Numbered from the stretch's first letter, positions 21,919 through 32,067 are shown. The stretch is DNA of 64,000 bases from Alcaligenaceae bacterium SAGV5 (GCA_009360345.1 SPDP01000001.1:62001-126000), one strand, 5' to 3'. Program-made: numbers and translations. The notes: generated by a model from the sequence alone, not told the origin.

Positions 21919-22437
21919 ATGTCGCGAGAAAAAGTCGATCTCTGGGTGGGAATATTCGTGCTGGTGGGCGCGCTCGGCCTGGTTTTCCTGGCGCTCAAGG
22001 CGGGCAACCTGCTGAGCGTGTTGTCGGTGGGCAAGACCTATGCGGTGACGGCCAACTTCGACAATATCGGGGGCCTCAAGCCCCGCGCGGCGGTCAAGAG
22101 CGCCGGCGTGGTCGTCGGGCGGGTCTCCAGCATCGCGTTCGATGACAAGATGTTCCAGGGCGTGGTGACGCTGGACCTGGACGCGCGCTATTTGTTTCCC
22201 ACCGATTCGTCCGCCAAGATATTGACGTCGGGGTTGCTGGGCGAGCAGTACATTGGCATTGAACCCGGTGGCGACGACAAGAATTTCGCTCCCGGCGACA
22301 AGATCCGCTATACCCAGAGCGCGGTCGTGCTGGAGAACCTGATCAGCCAGTTCCTCTACAGCAAGGCCGCCGAGGGCGGTACCGGCAAGCCCGCGGAAGG
22401 TGGTTCCGCCGGCGCGGCAGAACCCGCCGCGAAATGA
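21919..22437 (+). CDS. mlaD: Phospholipid transport MCE-domain protein MlaD
   Basis: 172 residues. One N-terminal membrane anchor (LWVGIFVLVGALGLVFLALKAGNLL, about residues 7-31) is followed by a single MCE domain (AVTANFDNIGGLKPRAAVKSAGVVVGRVSSI..TSGLLGEQYIGIEPGG). MlaD forms the hexameric ring around the lipid channel. An Ala/Gly-rich tail ends the protein. An 85-base gap separates it from mlaE. Confidence 0.94.
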   Translation: MSREKVDLWVGIFVLVGALGLVFLALKAGNLLSVLSVGKTYAVTANFDNIGGLKPRAAVKSAGVVVGRVSSIAFDDKMFQGVVTLDLDARYLFPTDSSAKILTSGLLGEQYIGIEPGGDDKNFAPGDKIRYTQSAVVLENLISQFLYSKAAEGGTGKPAEGGSAGAAEPAAK

Positions 22438-22447
22438 CGACGAGCAT

Positions 22448-23242
22448 ATGAAGATGAACAAGAAAAACCTGGCATTGATGGTGCTGGCCGCGGGGCTGGC
22501 GGGCTGTGCCACCGCACCGGACGGGCGGCCGGCCGACCCGCGGGATCCCCTGGAGGGATTCAACCGCGGCATGTACACCTTCAACGACAAGGTCGATCGC
22601 GCCGTACTCAAGCCGGTGGCGCAGGGCTACGTGAACGTGGTGCCGTCGCCGGTGCGCAGCTGCGTGCGCAACATGTTCGCCAACGTGGGCGACGTGATGT
22701 CGGCCATCAACAGCTTCCTGCAGAACCGCGCGCCGGATGGCATCAACACGACCTTCCGCGTCCTGCTGAACACCACGATGGGCGTGTTCGGCTGCTTCGA
22801 CCTCGCCACGCAGAACGGCCTGCCCCGCAACAAGGCCGATTTCGGACAGACCCTGGGCGTCTGGGGTGTCGGTTCCGGTCCCTACCTGGTGCTGCCGCTG
22901 CTGGGACCCAGCACCATCCGCGACGCGGGCGGCACCGCCGTGGATTTCCTGGCCGATCCGGTCGCGGTCGGCAACATCGACAACGTGCCCGTGCGCAACA
23001 GCGTCTATGGCCTGCGGGTCGTGAACGCGCGCGCCAACCTGCTCGAGGTGGGCAACCTGCTCGACCAGGTCGCGCTGGATCCGTATACCTTCACCCGGGA
23101 CGCCTACCTGCAGCGGCGCGCCAGCCTGATCCGCGGCGCGACTGGCGGGGAAAACGCCCTGCCGGACTATTCACTGCCCAACTACGATGACGATGACGAT
23201 GCCACGGCGCCCGCCTCGGCATCGGGTACGCCGAAAAAGTAA
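22448..23242 (+). CDS. mlaA: Outer-membrane lipoprotein MlaA (VacJ)
   Basis: 264 residues. A lipobox LAGC ends the signal peptide (ALMVLAAGLAGC), so it is a lipoprotein. The MlaA core is clear: DPLEGFNRGMYTFNDKVDRAVLKPVAQGYVNVVPSPVR, then FGQTLGVWGVGSGPYLVLPLLGPSTIRDAGG. MlaA removes phospholipids from the outer leaflet of the outer membrane and hands them to MlaC. The tail has an acidic DDDDD run. It lies between mlaD and mlaC, whereas E. coli keeps mlaA elsewhere. Confidence 0.94.
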   Translation: MKMNKKNLALMVLAAGLAGCATAPDGRPADPRDPLEGFNRGMYTFNDKVDRAVLKPVAQGYVNVVPSPVRSCVRNMFANVGDVMSAINSFLQNRAPDGINTTFRVLLNTTMGVFGCFDLATQNGLPRNKADFGQTLGVWGVGSGPYLVLPLLGPSTIRDAGGTAVDFLADPVAVGNIDNVPVRNSVYGLRVVNARANLLEVGNLLDQVALDPYTFTRDAYLQRRASLIRGATGGENALPDYSLPNYDDDDDATAPASASGTPKK

Positions 23243-23250
23243 GGATTTCC

Positions 23251-23916
23251 ATGATTTCGAAAGACATGACGGTACCCACGGCGGCCACGCCCCGGATCTC
23301 GGCCTGGTTGCTGGCGCTGGCCGCCAGCCTGGTCCTGGCCATGGGCGGCATGCAGGCGGCCCGGGCGCAGGGTGCCGGTTCGCCCGAATCGCTGATCCAG
23401 CAGGTCACGGGCGAAGTCCTGGCTGCCATCAAGGCCGATCCGTCGGTGCAGTCCGGCAGTCCGCAGCGCTTGCTGCAACTGGTGGACCAGAAGATCCTGC
23501 CTTACGTCGATTTCGAGAAGACGACGCGGCTGGCCGCCGGGCGCTACTGGCGCCAGGCGACGCCCGAGCAGCAGAAGGCGCTGGTCAAGGAATTTCGCAC
23601 CACGCTGGTGCGTACCTATAGCGGCGCGGTCTCGTCCGTGAAGCAGCAGACCGCCGTGGAACTGCGGCCCTCGCACTATCCGGCCGACGCCACGGACGTG
23701 GTCGTGAAAACCGTGATCAAGCAGCCGGCTGGCGATCCCGTTCCGGTGGATTACCGCATGGAGAAGGCGGGTCAGGGCTGGAAGATCTACGACGTGAACG
23801 TACTGGGCGTGTGGCTGATCGAAAACTACCGCAACCAGTTCTCGCAGCAGATCGGCCAGAACGGCGTCGATGGGTTGATCAAGTCGCTGGCGGAGCGGAA
23901 CGCAATGTTTAAATGA
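23251..23916 (+). CDS. mlaC: Periplasmic phospholipid carrier MlaC
   Basis: 221 residues, Ttg2D/MlaC family. The signal peptide is at about residues 1-40 (hydrophobic LLALAASLVLAMGGMQA, cleavage after ARA). Family blocks are VLAAIKADPSVQSGSPQRLLQLVDQKILPYVDFEKTTRLAAGRYWRQATPEQQKALVKEF and GWKIYDVNVLGVWLIENYRNQFSQQI. The protein ferries phospholipids between MlaA and MlaFED. The head of a dispersed repeat follows its stop codon. The mlaB (STAS) gene often found next is not present. Confidence 0.94.
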   Translation: MISKDMTVPTAATPRISAWLLALAASLVLAMGGMQAARAQGAGSPESLIQQVTGEVLAAIKADPSVQSGSPQRLLQLVDQKILPYVDFEKTTRLAAGRYWRQATPEQQKALVKEFRTTLVRTYSGAVSSVKQQTAVELRPSHYPADATDVVVKTVIKQPAGDPVPVDYRMEKAGQGWKIYDVNVLGVWLIENYRNQFSQQIGQNGVDGLIKSLAERNAMFK

Positions 23917-23942
23917 CCCCCCTACGCGCTGACGCGCGCCCC
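23917..23942 (+). repeat. Intergenic palindromic repeat, copy 3 (head module only)
   Basis: CCCCCCTACGCGCTGACGCG and a few more bases directly follow the mlaC stop; the rest of the repeat is diverged or missing. Another GC-rich hairpin, with GGGACCC/GGGTCCC arms, follows at about 23988-24021. Confidence 0.7.
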
Positions 23943-24058
23943 GAATGGTGGACCCCAGCCGCTATGCGGCAGCCCCCCAAGGGGCCGGGACCCGCCTTGG
24001 GGCGGCCCGGCGCCGGGTCCCGTGGGGCGAGGGGTTCTTGCCCATTTTGTCCATCCTC

Positions 24059-24064
24059 TATAAT
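24059..24064 (+). promoter_or_regulatory. Candidate -10 box for the YadGH-type genes
   Basis: A perfect TATAAT sits 87 bases before the ABC gene start. TTCTTG, 18 bases upstream, could serve as a poor -35. This suggests the exporter pair has its own promoter in addition to read-through from mla. Confidence 0.5.
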
Positions 24065-24150
24065 GGGGAATTGCCCGGCGTTTGCCGGGATTTGCGCTTT
24101 TGGGGGCCTCGCGGGCCCTTCCCGGCGCGGTAGTGTTTTCTGATCAAGCC

Positions 24151-25140
24151 ATGTCATCCGCCGTTCGCATCGAGCATGTTTCCAAGGTGTACCCCAGGCA
24201 GACCAGCCTGTGGCGGCGCATGGGCGCCGGCCAGGCGGTGGATGGGTTCCAGGCGCTGAACGATGTCAGCCTGGACATCGCCCAGGGCGAGTTCTTCGGG
24301 TTGCTGGGGCCGAACGGCGCGGGCAAGACCTCGCTGATCGCGATCCTGGCGGGGCTGTCGCGCGCCACCACGGGCCAGGTGTCCATCTGCGGCTATGACG
24401 TCGTGTCCCAGTTCCGCGCCTCCCGGCGGGCGCTGGGCGTGGTGCCGCAGGAACTGGTGTTCGACCCGTTCTTCACCGTCCGCGAGACGCTGCGCATCCA
24501 GTCGGGCTATTTCGGGCTGCGCAACAATGACGCCTGGATCGACGAGATCCTGGAAAACCTGGGCCTGACCTCCAAGGCCGACGACAACATGCGCGCGCTG
24601 TCGGGCGGCATGAAGCGGCGGGTGCTGGTGGCGCAGGCGCTGGTGCACCGGCCGCCCGTGATCGTGCTGGACGAACCCACCGCCGGCGTGGACGTGGACC
24701 TGCGGCGCACGCTGTGGCAGTTCATCTCGCGCCTGAACCGCATGGGCCACACCATCCTGCTCACCACCCACTACCTGGAAGAAGCCGAGGAGCTGTGCGG
24801 CCGCATCGCCATGCTCAAGGCCGGCCGCATCGTCGCGCTGGACACCACGCGGGCGCTGCTGGCCAAAGTCGGCGGTTCGCGGCTGGTGCTGCACATGGGG
24901 GCATCGGGCTGGCCCGCGGGCAAGAGCCGCGCGCTGGACGAGCGGCTGGTGCAGCGCCAGGGCAACCGGGCGGTGCTGCGCATGGACAACAGCACGGAAC
25001 TGGAGTCCCTGCTGGCGCAGGTCCGCACGGCCGGCGGCGCCATCGAAGGCATCGAAGTGCTGCCCGCCGATCTCGAAGATGCTTTCCTGAACATCATGCA
25101 CGGGGACTCCGCCTCGGCGTCGCTGGAGAAGGCGGCATGA
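24151..25140 (+). CDS. ABC-2 type exporter ATPase (YadG-like)
   Basis: 329 residues: an ABC ATPase domain (Walker [11 protein letters not shown], signature LSGGMKRRVLVAQALV, Walker B VIVLDEPTAGVDVDLR, H-loop LTTHYLEEAEELCGR) plus a C-terminal extension of about 90 residues typical of DrrA/YadG-like exporters. ATG at 24151 gives SAVRIEHVSKVYPRQ as the N-terminus. It overlaps the permease gene by four bases (ATGA). The cargo is unknown; the position between mla and ibaG/murA suggests an envelope role. Confidence 0.9.
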   Translation: MSSAVRIEHVSKVYPRQTSLWRRMGAGQAVDGFQALNDVSLDIAQGEFFGLLGPNGAGKTSLIAILAGLSRATTGQVSICGYDVVSQFRASRRALGVVPQELVFDPFFTVRETLRIQSGYFGLRNNDAWIDEILENLGLTSKADDNMRALSGGMKRRVLVAQALVHRPPVIVLDEPTAGVDVDLRRTLWQFISRLNRMGHTILLTTHYLEEAEELCGRIAMLKAGRIVALDTTRALLAKVGGSRLVLHMGASGWPAGKSRALDERLVQRQGNRAVLRMDNSTELESLLAQVRTAGGAIEGIEVLPADLEDAFLNIMHGDSASASLEKAA

Positions 25141-25994
25141 GCGTCGTCGCACGGCCGCCCGAGGGCGGCGTTTCCACCACCGGTTCCGAGGCCGCCAAGC
25201 CGTCGGGTTTCGTCGGCCTGCAGCCCAACCTGAACGCGGGCTCCGGTTTCCTGACGCTGTTCTACAAGGAAATGCTGCGCTTCTGGAAAGTGGGGTTCCA
25301 GACCGTGGGCGCGCCGGTGATGACGGCGGTGCTGTACCTGCTGATCTTCGCCCATGTGCTGGAAGGCCGCGTCACGGTCTACAACACCGTGCCGTACACG
25401 GCCTTCCTGATCCCCGGGCTCATGATGATGAGCATGCTGCAGAACGCGTTCGCCAATTCCTCGTCGTCGCTGATGCAAAGCCGCGTCACCGGCAACCTGG
25501 TGTTCATGCTGCTGCCGCCGCTGACCCACTGGGAAGTCTTCAGTGCCTATGTGCTGGCGGCCATCGTGCGCGCCCTGTTCGTCGGGCTGGGCATCTACGC
25601 GGTGTCGCTGTTCTTCGCCGAGCCGCGTTTCGCCGAGCCGCTGTGGATGCTGGTGTTCGGCGTGCTGGGCAGCGGCATCATGGGGGTGCTGGGGCTGGTC
25701 GCCGGGATCTGGGCCGAGAAGTTCGACCAGATGGCGGCATTCCAGAACTTCCTGATCATGCCGGCAACCTTCTTGTCCGGGGTATTCTATTCCGTGCATT
25801 CGCTGCCGCCGTTCTGGCAGGCGGTGTCGCACTGGAACCCGATCTTCTACACCATAGACGGCTTCCGCTACGGGTTTTTCGGGGTCTCCGACGTCACGCC
25901 CTGGCACAGCCTGGCGGTGGTGGCGGGGACGTTCCTGGTGGTGGCCGCGTTCGCGCTGCGCCTGTTGTCCACCGGCTACAAACTTCGTTATTGA
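25137..25994 (+). CDS. ABC-2 type exporter permease (YadH-like)
   Basis: 285 residues with about six membrane segments and the ABC-2 permease signature NFLIMPATFLSGVFYSVHSLPPFWQAVSHWNPIFYTIDGFRYGFFG. Its ATG overlaps the ATPase stop (ATGA), so the pair is translationally coupled. A full copy of the dispersed repeat follows 9 bases after the stop. Confidence 0.92.
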   Translation: MSVVARPPEGGVSTTGSEAAKPSGFVGLQPNLNAGSGFLTLFYKEMLRFWKVGFQTVGAPVMTAVLYLLIFAHVLEGRVTVYNTVPYTAFLIPGLMMMSMLQNAFANSSSSLMQSRVTGNLVFMLLPPLTHWEVFSAYVLAAIVRALFVGLGIYAVSLFFAEPRFAEPLWMLVFGVLGSGIMGVLGLVAGIWAEKFDQMAAFQNFLIMPATFLSGVFYSVHSLPPFWQAVSHWNPIFYTIDGFRYGFFGVSDVTPWHSLAVVAGTFLVVAAFALRLLSTGYKLRY

Positions 25995-26002
25995 GATGAA
26001 AG

Positions 26003-26084
26003 CCCCCCCCTACGCGCTGACGCGCGCCCCCCAGGGGGCGGCACCGGCGGACCGGCAGAGCCGGATCCGCGGTGCCCTGGGTCG
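26003..26084 (+). repeat. Intergenic palindromic repeat, copy 4
   Basis: Full-length plus-strand copy, starting 9 bases after the yadH-like stop: C-run, ACGCGCTGACGCGCG, CCCCC/GGGGG hairpin, GGCACCGG..CCGCGGTGCC outer stem, CCTGGGTC tail. It has the same sub-type (GGCAC/GTGCC stem) as copies 1 and 6. Confidence 0.85.
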
Positions 26085-26137
26085 GGCGGTGTGCTTTCAT
26101 CGGCCGCGGGTCGCGCGCGGCGTTATGGATAACTGAA

Positions 26138-26389
26138 ATGAGCACCATGCTTCCCTCTCCCGAGCAGGTCCGACAATACATCCTCGACGGACTGCCCTGT
26201 GAACATGTCGACGTGCAGGGCGACGGCCAGCACTTCGAGGCGGTCATCGTCAGCGCCGAATTCGCGGGCAAGCGCCCCATCGCGCGGCACCAACTGGTCT
26301 ATGCCGCGCTGGGCGAGCGTATGCGGGAAGAAATCCATGCCTTGTCGATGCGCACTCTCACTCCCCAGGAATTCAAGGCGGGCAATTGA
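26138..26389 (+). CDS. ibaG: BolA-family protein IbaG
   Basis: 83 residues of the BolA/IbaG family (class II KH-like fold): IPSP-like N-terminus [15 protein letters not shown], then [40 protein letters not shown]. The conserved invariant histidine in RHQLVY is the usual Fe-S ligand shared with monothiol glutaredoxins. Its stop overlaps the murA start (TGATG). The order mla - ibaG - murA is the same as in E. coli. Confidence 0.92.
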   Translation: MSTMLPSPEQVRQYILDGLPCEHVDVQGDGQHFEAVIVSAEFAGKRPIARHQLVYAALGERMREEIHALSMRTLTPQEFKAGN

Positions 26390-27669
26390 TGGATAAGCTG
26401 CAGATCACTGGCGGTCGTCCCCTGCGCGGCGAAGTCGAGGTGTCGGGCGCGAAGAACGCCGCGTTGCCTTGCCTGTGCGCGTCGCTGCTGACCGCCGATG
26501 CGGTCACGCTCGAAAACGTGCCCCAGCTCAATGACATCGGCACCACGCTGCGCCTCCTGCGCCAGCTGGGCGTAAAGGCCGAGCGCGCCAGCCAGCCGGG
26601 CGACCGCGTCGTGCTGGAGGCCAGCCGGGTCGAGTCGCTCGAGGCGCCGTACGAGCTGGTCAAGACCATGCGCGCGTCGATCCTGGTGCTGGGCCCGCTG
26701 GTCGCGCGCTTCGGCGAGGCCCGGGTCAGCCTGCCCGGCGGCTGCGCCATCGGCCAGCGGCCGATCGACCAGCACATCAAGGGGCTGGCGGCCATGGGGG
26801 CCGAGATCAGCATCGAGCATGGTTTCGTCGTGGCGCGGGCCAAGCGCCTGAAGGGGGCCACGATCCGCACCGACATGATCACGGTGACGGGCACCGAGAA
26901 CCTGCTGATGGCCGCCGTGCTGGCCGACGGGCTGACCGTGCTCGAGAACGCCGCGCGCGAGCCCGAGATCGTCGACCTGGCGGAAATGCTGATCAAGATG
27001 GGCGCCCGCATCAGCGGCCACGGCACGGACCGCATCGTGATCGAGGGCGTTTCCCGGCTGCACGGCACCACCCACCGGGTCATGCCGGACCGCATCGAGG
27101 CCGGCACCTTTCTGTGCGCGGTCGGCGCTGCGGGCGGGGAAATCGTGCTGCGCAACGCCGATCCGGCCAGCATGGGCGCCACGCTGGACAAGCTGGCCGA
27201 GGCCGGACTGGCCATCGAGTGCGGCACCGACTGGGTCCAGGCGGGCATGAACGGCCGGCCGCGCGCGGTGGGTTTCCGCACCCTGGAATATCCCGGATTC
27301 GCGACCGACATGCAGGCTCAGCTGATGGCCTTGAACGCCATCGCCGAAGGAACCGCGGTCATTACCGAGACCATCTTCGAAAACCGCTACATGCACGTGC
27401 AGGAGCTGCGCCGGCTGGGAGCGGACATCGAGATCGACGGCCACACGGCCGTGGTCAAGGGCGTGGCGGGCCTGTCGGGAGCCACGGTCATGGCGACCGA
27501 CCTGCGGGCGTCGGCCAGCCTGGTCATCGCGGGACTGGTCGCCGACGGCCAGACCACCATCGACCGCATCTATCACCTGGACCGCGGCTACGAACAGATG
27601 GAGCGCAAGCTGTTGCAACTGGGCGCCGACATCCGCCGCGTGGGCGGATCCGGAGGGCAGGCACGATGA
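26389..27669 (+). CDS. murA: UDP-N-acetylglucosamine enolpyruvyl transferase
   Basis: 426 residues. First committed step of peptidoglycan synthesis: transfer of enolpyruvate from PEP to UDP-GlcNAc. The K22-N23 pair (SGAKNAAL) and catalytic loop Cys119 ([14 protein letters not shown], target of fosfomycin in the family) are present. ATG at 26389 overlaps the ibaG stop and is preferred to TTG at 26386. It overlaps hisG by four bases, joining the envelope genes and the histidine operon. Confidence 0.97.
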   Translation: MDKLQITGGRPLRGEVEVSGAKNAALPCLCASLLTADAVTLENVPQLNDIGTTLRLLRQLGVKAERASQPGDRVVLEASRVESLEAPYELVKTMRASILVLGPLVARFGEARVSLPGGCAIGQRPIDQHIKGLAAMGAEISIEHGFVVARAKRLKGATIRTDMITVTGTENLLMAAVLADGLTVLENAAREPEIVDLAEMLIKMGARISGHGTDRIVIEGVSRLHGTTHRVMPDRIEAGTFLCAVGAAGGEIVLRNADPASMGATLDKLAEAGLAIECGTDWVQAGMNGRPRAVGFRTLEYPGFATDMQAQLMALNAIAEGTAVITETIFENRYMHVQELRRLGADIEIDGHTAVVKGVAGLSGATVMATDLRASASLVIAGLVADGQTTIDRIYHLDRGYEQMERKLLQLGADIRRVGGSGGQAR

Positions 27670-28355
27670 GCGCCTTCGCTCCGGCGGATCCGAACACGCC
27701 CATCACGCTGGCGCTGTCCAAGGGCCGCATTTTCTCCGAAACCATGCCCCTGCTGGCCGAGGCCGGCATCACGGCGGCGGAAGATCCGGAGAAGTCCCGC
27801 AAGCTCATCCTGCCGACCAGCGATCCCGGGGTGCGCATCATCATTGTGCGGGCGTCGGATGTCCCCACCTATGTCCAGTACGGCGCCGCCGACCTGGGGG
27901 TGGCCGGCAAGGACGTGTTGATCGAGCACGCGGCCCAGCATCCGGGCGGCCTGTATCAGCCCGTGGACCTGCGCATCGGCAAGTGCCGGTTGTGCGTGGC
28001 CGTGCCCGAGGGCTTCGACTACGCCAGCGCGGTGCGCCAGGGCGCCCGCCTGCGCGTGGCGACCAAGTACGTGCAGGCCGCGCGCGAGCATTTCGCCGCG
28101 AAAGGGGTGCACGTCGACCTGATCAAGCTGTACGGGTCGATGGAGCTCGCGCCGCTGATCGGGCTGGCCGACGTGATCGTCGACCTGGTGTCCACGGGCG
28201 GGACCTTGCGGGCCAACAACCTGGTCGCGGTGGAAGATATCATGGACATATCGTCACGCCTGGTGGTCAACCAGGCGGCCCTGAAGACCCGGCGACACCG
28301 GTTGCAGCCTCTGATCGACGCCTTCGCGCGCGCCAGCCTGGCCATGCCGGCCTGA
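27666..28355 (+). CDS. hisG: ATP phosphoribosyltransferase, short form
   Basis: 229 residues, first step of histidine synthesis (PRPP plus ATP). It has the short HisG architecture, without the C-terminal regulatory domain, as in [52 protein letters not shown] and the PRPP loop [14 protein letters not shown]. Short HisG enzymes need HisZ as regulatory partner; hisZ is not in the window. The start overlaps the murA stop (ATGA). Confidence 0.96.
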   Translation: MSAFAPADPNTPITLALSKGRIFSETMPLLAEAGITAAEDPEKSRKLILPTSDPGVRIIIVRASDVPTYVQYGAADLGVAGKDVLIEHAAQHPGGLYQPVDLRIGKCRLCVAVPEGFDYASAVRQGARLRVATKYVQAAREHFAAKGVHVDLIKLYGSMELAPLIGLADVIVDLVSTGGTLRANNLVAVEDIMDISSRLVVNQAALKTRRHRLQPLIDAFARASLAMPA

Positions 28356-28489
28356 TCTGGCGAGATCCGCGAGGCGTTCGCCGCGCGGCCAGCCCGCCGC
28401 GCCATGCAGAGGCTGCGCCGTCCATCGCCGCCGCGCCGCCGGCGCGGGGCAGGGCTGCCTTCCGGAAACCGATTTTGCAGAGCTAGCGT

Positions 28490-29803
28490 ATGTCCCTCAT
28501 CAACCGACTCGATACCCGTAGCGACGACTTCCGAACCCGCCTGCACGCGCTGCTGGCCTTCGAAGCGTCCGAGGATGCGTCCATCGAACGCGCCGTGGCC
28601 GATATCCTGCTGGACGTCCGCACCCGCGGCGACGGCGCGGTGCTGGAATACACCCGGCGTTTCGACCGCGTCCAGGCCACGTCCATCCGCGAACTGGACA
28701 TTCCCCGCGCCGACTGGGCCGCGGCCCTGGAGGCGCTGCCGGGCGAGCAGCGCGCCGCGCTGGAGGCCGCCGCCGACCGTATCCGGGTCTACCACGAGCG
28801 CCAGCGGACCGAGACCTGGACCTACACCGAACCCGACGGCACCGTGCTGGGGCAGAAGGTCACCCCGCTCGACCGCGTGGGCCTGTACGTGCCCGGCGGC
28901 AAGGCCGCCTACCCGTCGTCGCTGCTGATGAACGCCGTCCCGGCCAAGGTGGCTGGCGTGGGCGAGGTCGTCATGGTCACGCCCACGCCCGACGGCGTGC
29001 GCAATCCCATGGTGCTGGCCGCCGCCGCCATCGCCGGCGTCGACCGCGTGATCGCCATCGGCGGTGCCCAGGCGGTGGGGGCGCTGGCCTATGGCACGCC
29101 CTCCATCGCCCCGGTCGACAAGATCGTCGGACCCGGCAATGCCTATGTCGCCGCCGCCAAGCGGCGTGTCTACGGCACCGTGGGCATAGACATGATCGCC
29201 GGTCCGAGCGAGATCCTGGTCATCTGCGACGGCAAGACGCCGGCCGACTGGATCGCCATGGATCTCTTCTCGCAGGCCGAGCACGACGAACTGGCCCAGG
29301 CCATCCTGCTGTGCCCCGACGCCGGCTACATCGCGCAGGTCGAGGCCGCCATCGCCCGGCTGCTGCCCACGATGCCGCGCGCGGACATCATCCGCACCAG
29401 CCTGGCCAACCGCGGCGCGCTGATCCTCGTGCGTGACCTGGCCGAGGCCTGCGCCATCGCCAACGACATCGCGCCCGAGCACCTGGAAATCTCCACCGCC
29501 GAGCCCGAGCGCTGGGCCGACCTGATCCGCCACGCCGGCGCGATCTTCATGGGAACGCACAGCTCGGAGTCGCTGGGCGACTACTGCGCCGGCCCCAACC
29601 ACGTGCTGCCGACCTCGCGCACCGCGCGTTTCTCGTCGCCGCTGGGCGTGTACGATTTCCAGAAGCGATCGAGCCTGATCAAGGTCTCCGGCGCCGGCGC
29701 GCGTACCCTGGGCCGCGTCGCCGCCACCCTGGCCCATGGCGAAGGGCTGCAGGCGCACGCGCGCAGCGCCGAATATCGCCTGGACGACGGCAGCGCCTCG
29801 TGA
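28490..29803 (+). CDS. hisD: Histidinol dehydrogenase
   Basis: 437 residues; the last two oxidations of histidine synthesis, histidinol to histidine with NAD and Zn. Family blocks: [28 protein letters not shown], then [28 protein letters not shown], the [11 protein letters not shown] zinc site, and [22 protein letters not shown] 134-base gap with no clear feature separates it from hisG. hisB follows instead of hisC. Confidence 0.97.
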   Translation: MSLINRLDTRSDDFRTRLHALLAFEASEDASIERAVADILLDVRTRGDGAVLEYTRRFDRVQATSIRELDIPRADWAAALEALPGEQRAALEAAADRIRVYHERQRTETWTYTEPDGTVLGQKVTPLDRVGLYVPGGKAAYPSSLLMNAVPAKVAGVGEVVMVTPTPDGVRNPMVLAAAAIAGVDRVIAIGGAQAVGALAYGTPSIAPVDKIVGPGNAYVAAAKRRVYGTVGIDMIAGPSEILVICDGKTPADWIAMDLFSQAEHDELAQAILLCPDAGYIAQVEAAIARLLPTMPRADIIRTSLANRGALILVRDLAEACAIANDIAPEHLEISTAEPERWADLIRHAGAIFMGTHSSESLGDYCAGPNHVLPTSRTARFSSPLGVYDFQKRSSLIKVSGAGARTLGRVAATLAHGEGLQAHARSAEYRLDDGSAS

Positions 29804-29841
29804 CGCCGCCGCCCATTCACCCCGACCATCCGGAAACGATC

Positions 29842-30429
29842 ATGCGTACCGCCGAGATCACCCGCAATACCAACGAAACGCGCATCCGCGCGGTCGTCAA
29901 CCTCGACGGCACCGGCAAGCAGAACCTGCAGACCGGCGTGCCGTTCCTGGACCACATGCTCGACCAGATCGTGCGCCATGGCCTGATCGACATCGACGTC
30001 GTGGCCGACGGCGATCTGCACATCGATGCCCACCACACGGTCGAGGACGTCGGCATCACGCTGGGCCAGGCCGTCGCCAAGGCGGTCGGCAACAAGGCCG
30101 GCATCCGCCGCTACGGCCATGCCTACGTGCCCCTGGACGAGGCGCTGTCGCGCGTGGTGGTGGATTTCTCGGGCCGCCCCGGCCTGGAGTTCCATGTGCC
30201 CTTCACGCGGGCGATGATCGGCCAGTTCGACGTCGACCTGACCCGCGAGTTCTTCCAGGGCTTCGTCAACCATGCCCTGGTGACGCTGCACATCGACAAC
30301 CTGCGGGGCGCCAACGCCCACCACCAGTGCGAGACCGTGTTCAAGGCGTTCGGCCGGGCGCTGCGCATGGCGCTCGAAGTCGATCCGCGCGCCGGCGGCA
30401 CCGTGCCGTCGACCAAGGGAGTCCTCTAG
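29842..30429 (+). CDS. hisB: Imidazoleglycerol-phosphate dehydratase
   Basis: 195 residues, monofunctional dehydratase without the phosphatase domain found in enterobacterial HisB. The Mn-binding histidine motifs are present: [58 protein letters not shown] at 29842 gives the standard N-terminus; a GTG at 29800 overlaps the hisD stop and could couple translation but adds 14 unrelated residues. The histidinol-phosphate phosphatase must lie elsewhere. Confidence 0.96.
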   Translation: MRTAEITRNTNETRIRAVVNLDGTGKQNLQTGVPFLDHMLDQIVRHGLIDIDVVADGDLHIDAHHTVEDVGITLGQAVAKAVGNKAGIRRYGHAYVPLDEALSRVVVDFSGRPGLEFHVPFTRAMIGQFDVDLTREFFQGFVNHALVTLHIDNLRGANAHHQCETVFKAFGRALRMALEVDPRAGGTVPSTKGVL

Positions 30430-31062
30430 ATGACGCGCATTGCCATCGTCGACTATGGCATGGGTAACCTGCGCTCGGTCGCCCGGGCGCTTGAACACGT
30501 GGCGCCCGAAGCCGAGGTGCGCATCTGCAGCGATGCGGCCGGCGTGCGCGCGGCCGACCGGGTCGTGTTCCCGGGGCAGGGCGCCATGCCCGACTGCATG
30601 CGCTACCTCGAGGAAACCGGCCTGCGCGAGGCGGTGATCGAGGCGTCCCGCAGCAAACCCCTGCTGGGCGTGTGCGTGGGCGAGCAGATGCTGTTCCAGC
30701 GCAGCGAGGAAGGGCCGGCCGACGGCCTGGGCCTCTTCGACGGGCAGGTCGTGCGCTTTGCCGGTCCGGCCTTCGAAGGCCCCGAACGGCTGAAAGTGCC
30801 CCACATGGGCTGGAACCGCGTGCGGCAGACCCTGTCCCATCCCCTGTGGGAGGGCGTGGCCGACGATACCTATTTCTACTTCGTGCACAGTTACTATGTG
30901 GCGCCCGCCGATCTAGGGGTAATTGCCGGTCAATCCGATTACGGGGTCGCCTTTACCTGCGCCGTAGCCAGGGATAACATCTTCGCAACTCAGTTTCACC
31001 CTGAGAAAAGCGCGGGGGCTGGCTTGCGTATCTACCAGAATTTCGTGCGGTGGAGCCCGTGA
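30430..31062 (+). CDS. hisH: Imidazole glycerol phosphate synthase, glutaminase subunit HisH
   Basis: 210 residues, class I glutamine amidotransferase. The catalytic Cys is in [12 protein letters not shown] (usual G-x-C-L-G-x-Q), and the His-Glu pair is in TQFHPEKS. It delivers ammonia to HisF. Its ATG follows the hisB stop with no intervening base. Confidence 0.96.
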   Translation: MTRIAIVDYGMGNLRSVARALEHVAPEAEVRICSDAAGVRAADRVVFPGQGAMPDCMRYLEETGLREAVIEASRSKPLLGVCVGEQMLFQRSEEGPADGLGLFDGQVVRFAGPAFEGPERLKVPHMGWNRVRQTLSHPLWEGVADDTYFYFVHSYYVAPADLGVIAGQSDYGVAFTCAVARDNIFATQFHPEKSAGAGLRIYQNFVRWSP

Positions 31063-31143
31063 GTCCTGTCAGCCGACACGGCCCCCTTCTTCCGTCCCGC
31101 AGTCCAGTTAGCGCCACTGATTCGAACGACATCCTGATTCGCC

Positions 31144-31896
31144 ATGCTCCTTATTCCCGCGATTGATCTCAAAGACGGTCGTTGTGTCCGCCTGCGTCAG
31201 GGCGATCTCGACGATGCCACCGTATTTTCCGAAGAACCCGCCGCCATGGCCACGCACTGGCTGGAACAGGGCGCGCGCCGGCTCCACCTGGTGGACCTGA
31301 ACGGCGCCGTGGCCGGAAAACCCAAGAACGAAGCCTCCATCAAGGCCATCCTCGACGCCGTGGGCGACGAAATCCCCGTCCAGATCGGCGGCGGCATACG
31401 CGACCTCGATACCATCGAGCGCTATCTGGACAATGGCATTTCCTACGTCATCATCGGCACCGCGGCGGTCAAGAATCCCGGGTTCCTGCACGACGCCTGC
31501 AGTGCCTTTCCCGGCCAGATCATCGTCGGCCTGGACGCCAAGGACGGCAAGGTGGCCACCGATGGCTGGAGCAAGCTCACCGGCCACGATGTCACCGACC
31601 TCGCCAAGAAGTTCGAGGACTACGGCTGCTCGTCCATCATCTACACCGACATCGGGCGCGACGGCATGCTGTCGGGCGTCAACGTCGAGGCCACGGTCAA
31701 GCTGGCCCAGCACGTGCGCATCCCGGTCATCGCCTCGGGCGGCATCGCCAACCTGACCGATATCGAGAAACTCTGCGCCGTCGAGGACGAAGGCGTGGAA
31801 GGCGCCATCCTGGGCCGCAGCATCTACGAGGGCACGCTGGACTTCCAGGCGGCGCAGGCTCGCGCGGATGAGCTAGGTACCCCCCCTACGCCCTGA
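31144..31896 (+). CDS. hisA: ProFAR isomerase HisA, C-terminus altered by a repeat
   Basis: 250 residues, TIM-barrel isomerase. The catalytic aspartates lie in [14 protein letters not shown] and [11 protein letters not shown]; phosphate loops are in QIGGGIRD and ASGGIANL. The last residues GTPPTP and the TGA stop are coded by the head of a dispersed repeat (starts near 31880) in place of the usual few tail residues after ARADEL. This should not harm the barrel. The gap of 81 bases from hisH contains no clear feature. Confidence 0.96.
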   Translation: MLLIPAIDLKDGRCVRLRQGDLDDATVFSEEPAAMATHWLEQGARRLHLVDLNGAVAGKPKNEASIKAILDAVGDEIPVQIGGGIRDLDTIERYLDNGISYVIIGTAAVKNPGFLHDACSAFPGQIIVGLDAKDGKVATDGWSKLTGHDVTDLAKKFEDYGCSSIIYTDIGRDGMLSGVNVEATVKLAQHVRIPVIASGGIANLTDIEKLCAVEDEGVEGAILGRSIYEGTLDFQAAQARADELGTPPTP

Positions 31897-31957
31897 CGGG
31901 CGCCCCCCAGGGGGCGATGCGGGTGGACCGGCGGAGCCGGATCCACCGCATCCTGGG
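31880..31957 (+). repeat. Intergenic palindromic repeat, copy 5
   Basis: Plus-strand copy beginning inside hisA and giving its last codons and stop. The head reads ACGCCCTGACGGGCG (compensated change of the usual ACGCGCTGACGCGCG), followed by the CCCCC/GGGGG hairpin and a GATGCGGGTGGACCGGC..GCCGGATCCACCGCATC hairpin. The changes keep the pairing. Confidence 0.85.
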
Positions 31958-32067
31958 GGAACAACCGCGGTGCCCAAGGTGGGCTGCGTTCTTGGGGAAT
32001 GGGCGTATCGTAGTGGCTGGGCGGAGGGATTCTGCGCCCGGCAACGCGTGTTTTTTGGAATTCTGTG

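Noticed and set aside
23913..24143. 76-codon frame between mlaC and the exporter, tested as mlaB
   Set aside because: Begins inside the mlaC stop, reads repeat sequence and shows no STAS features.
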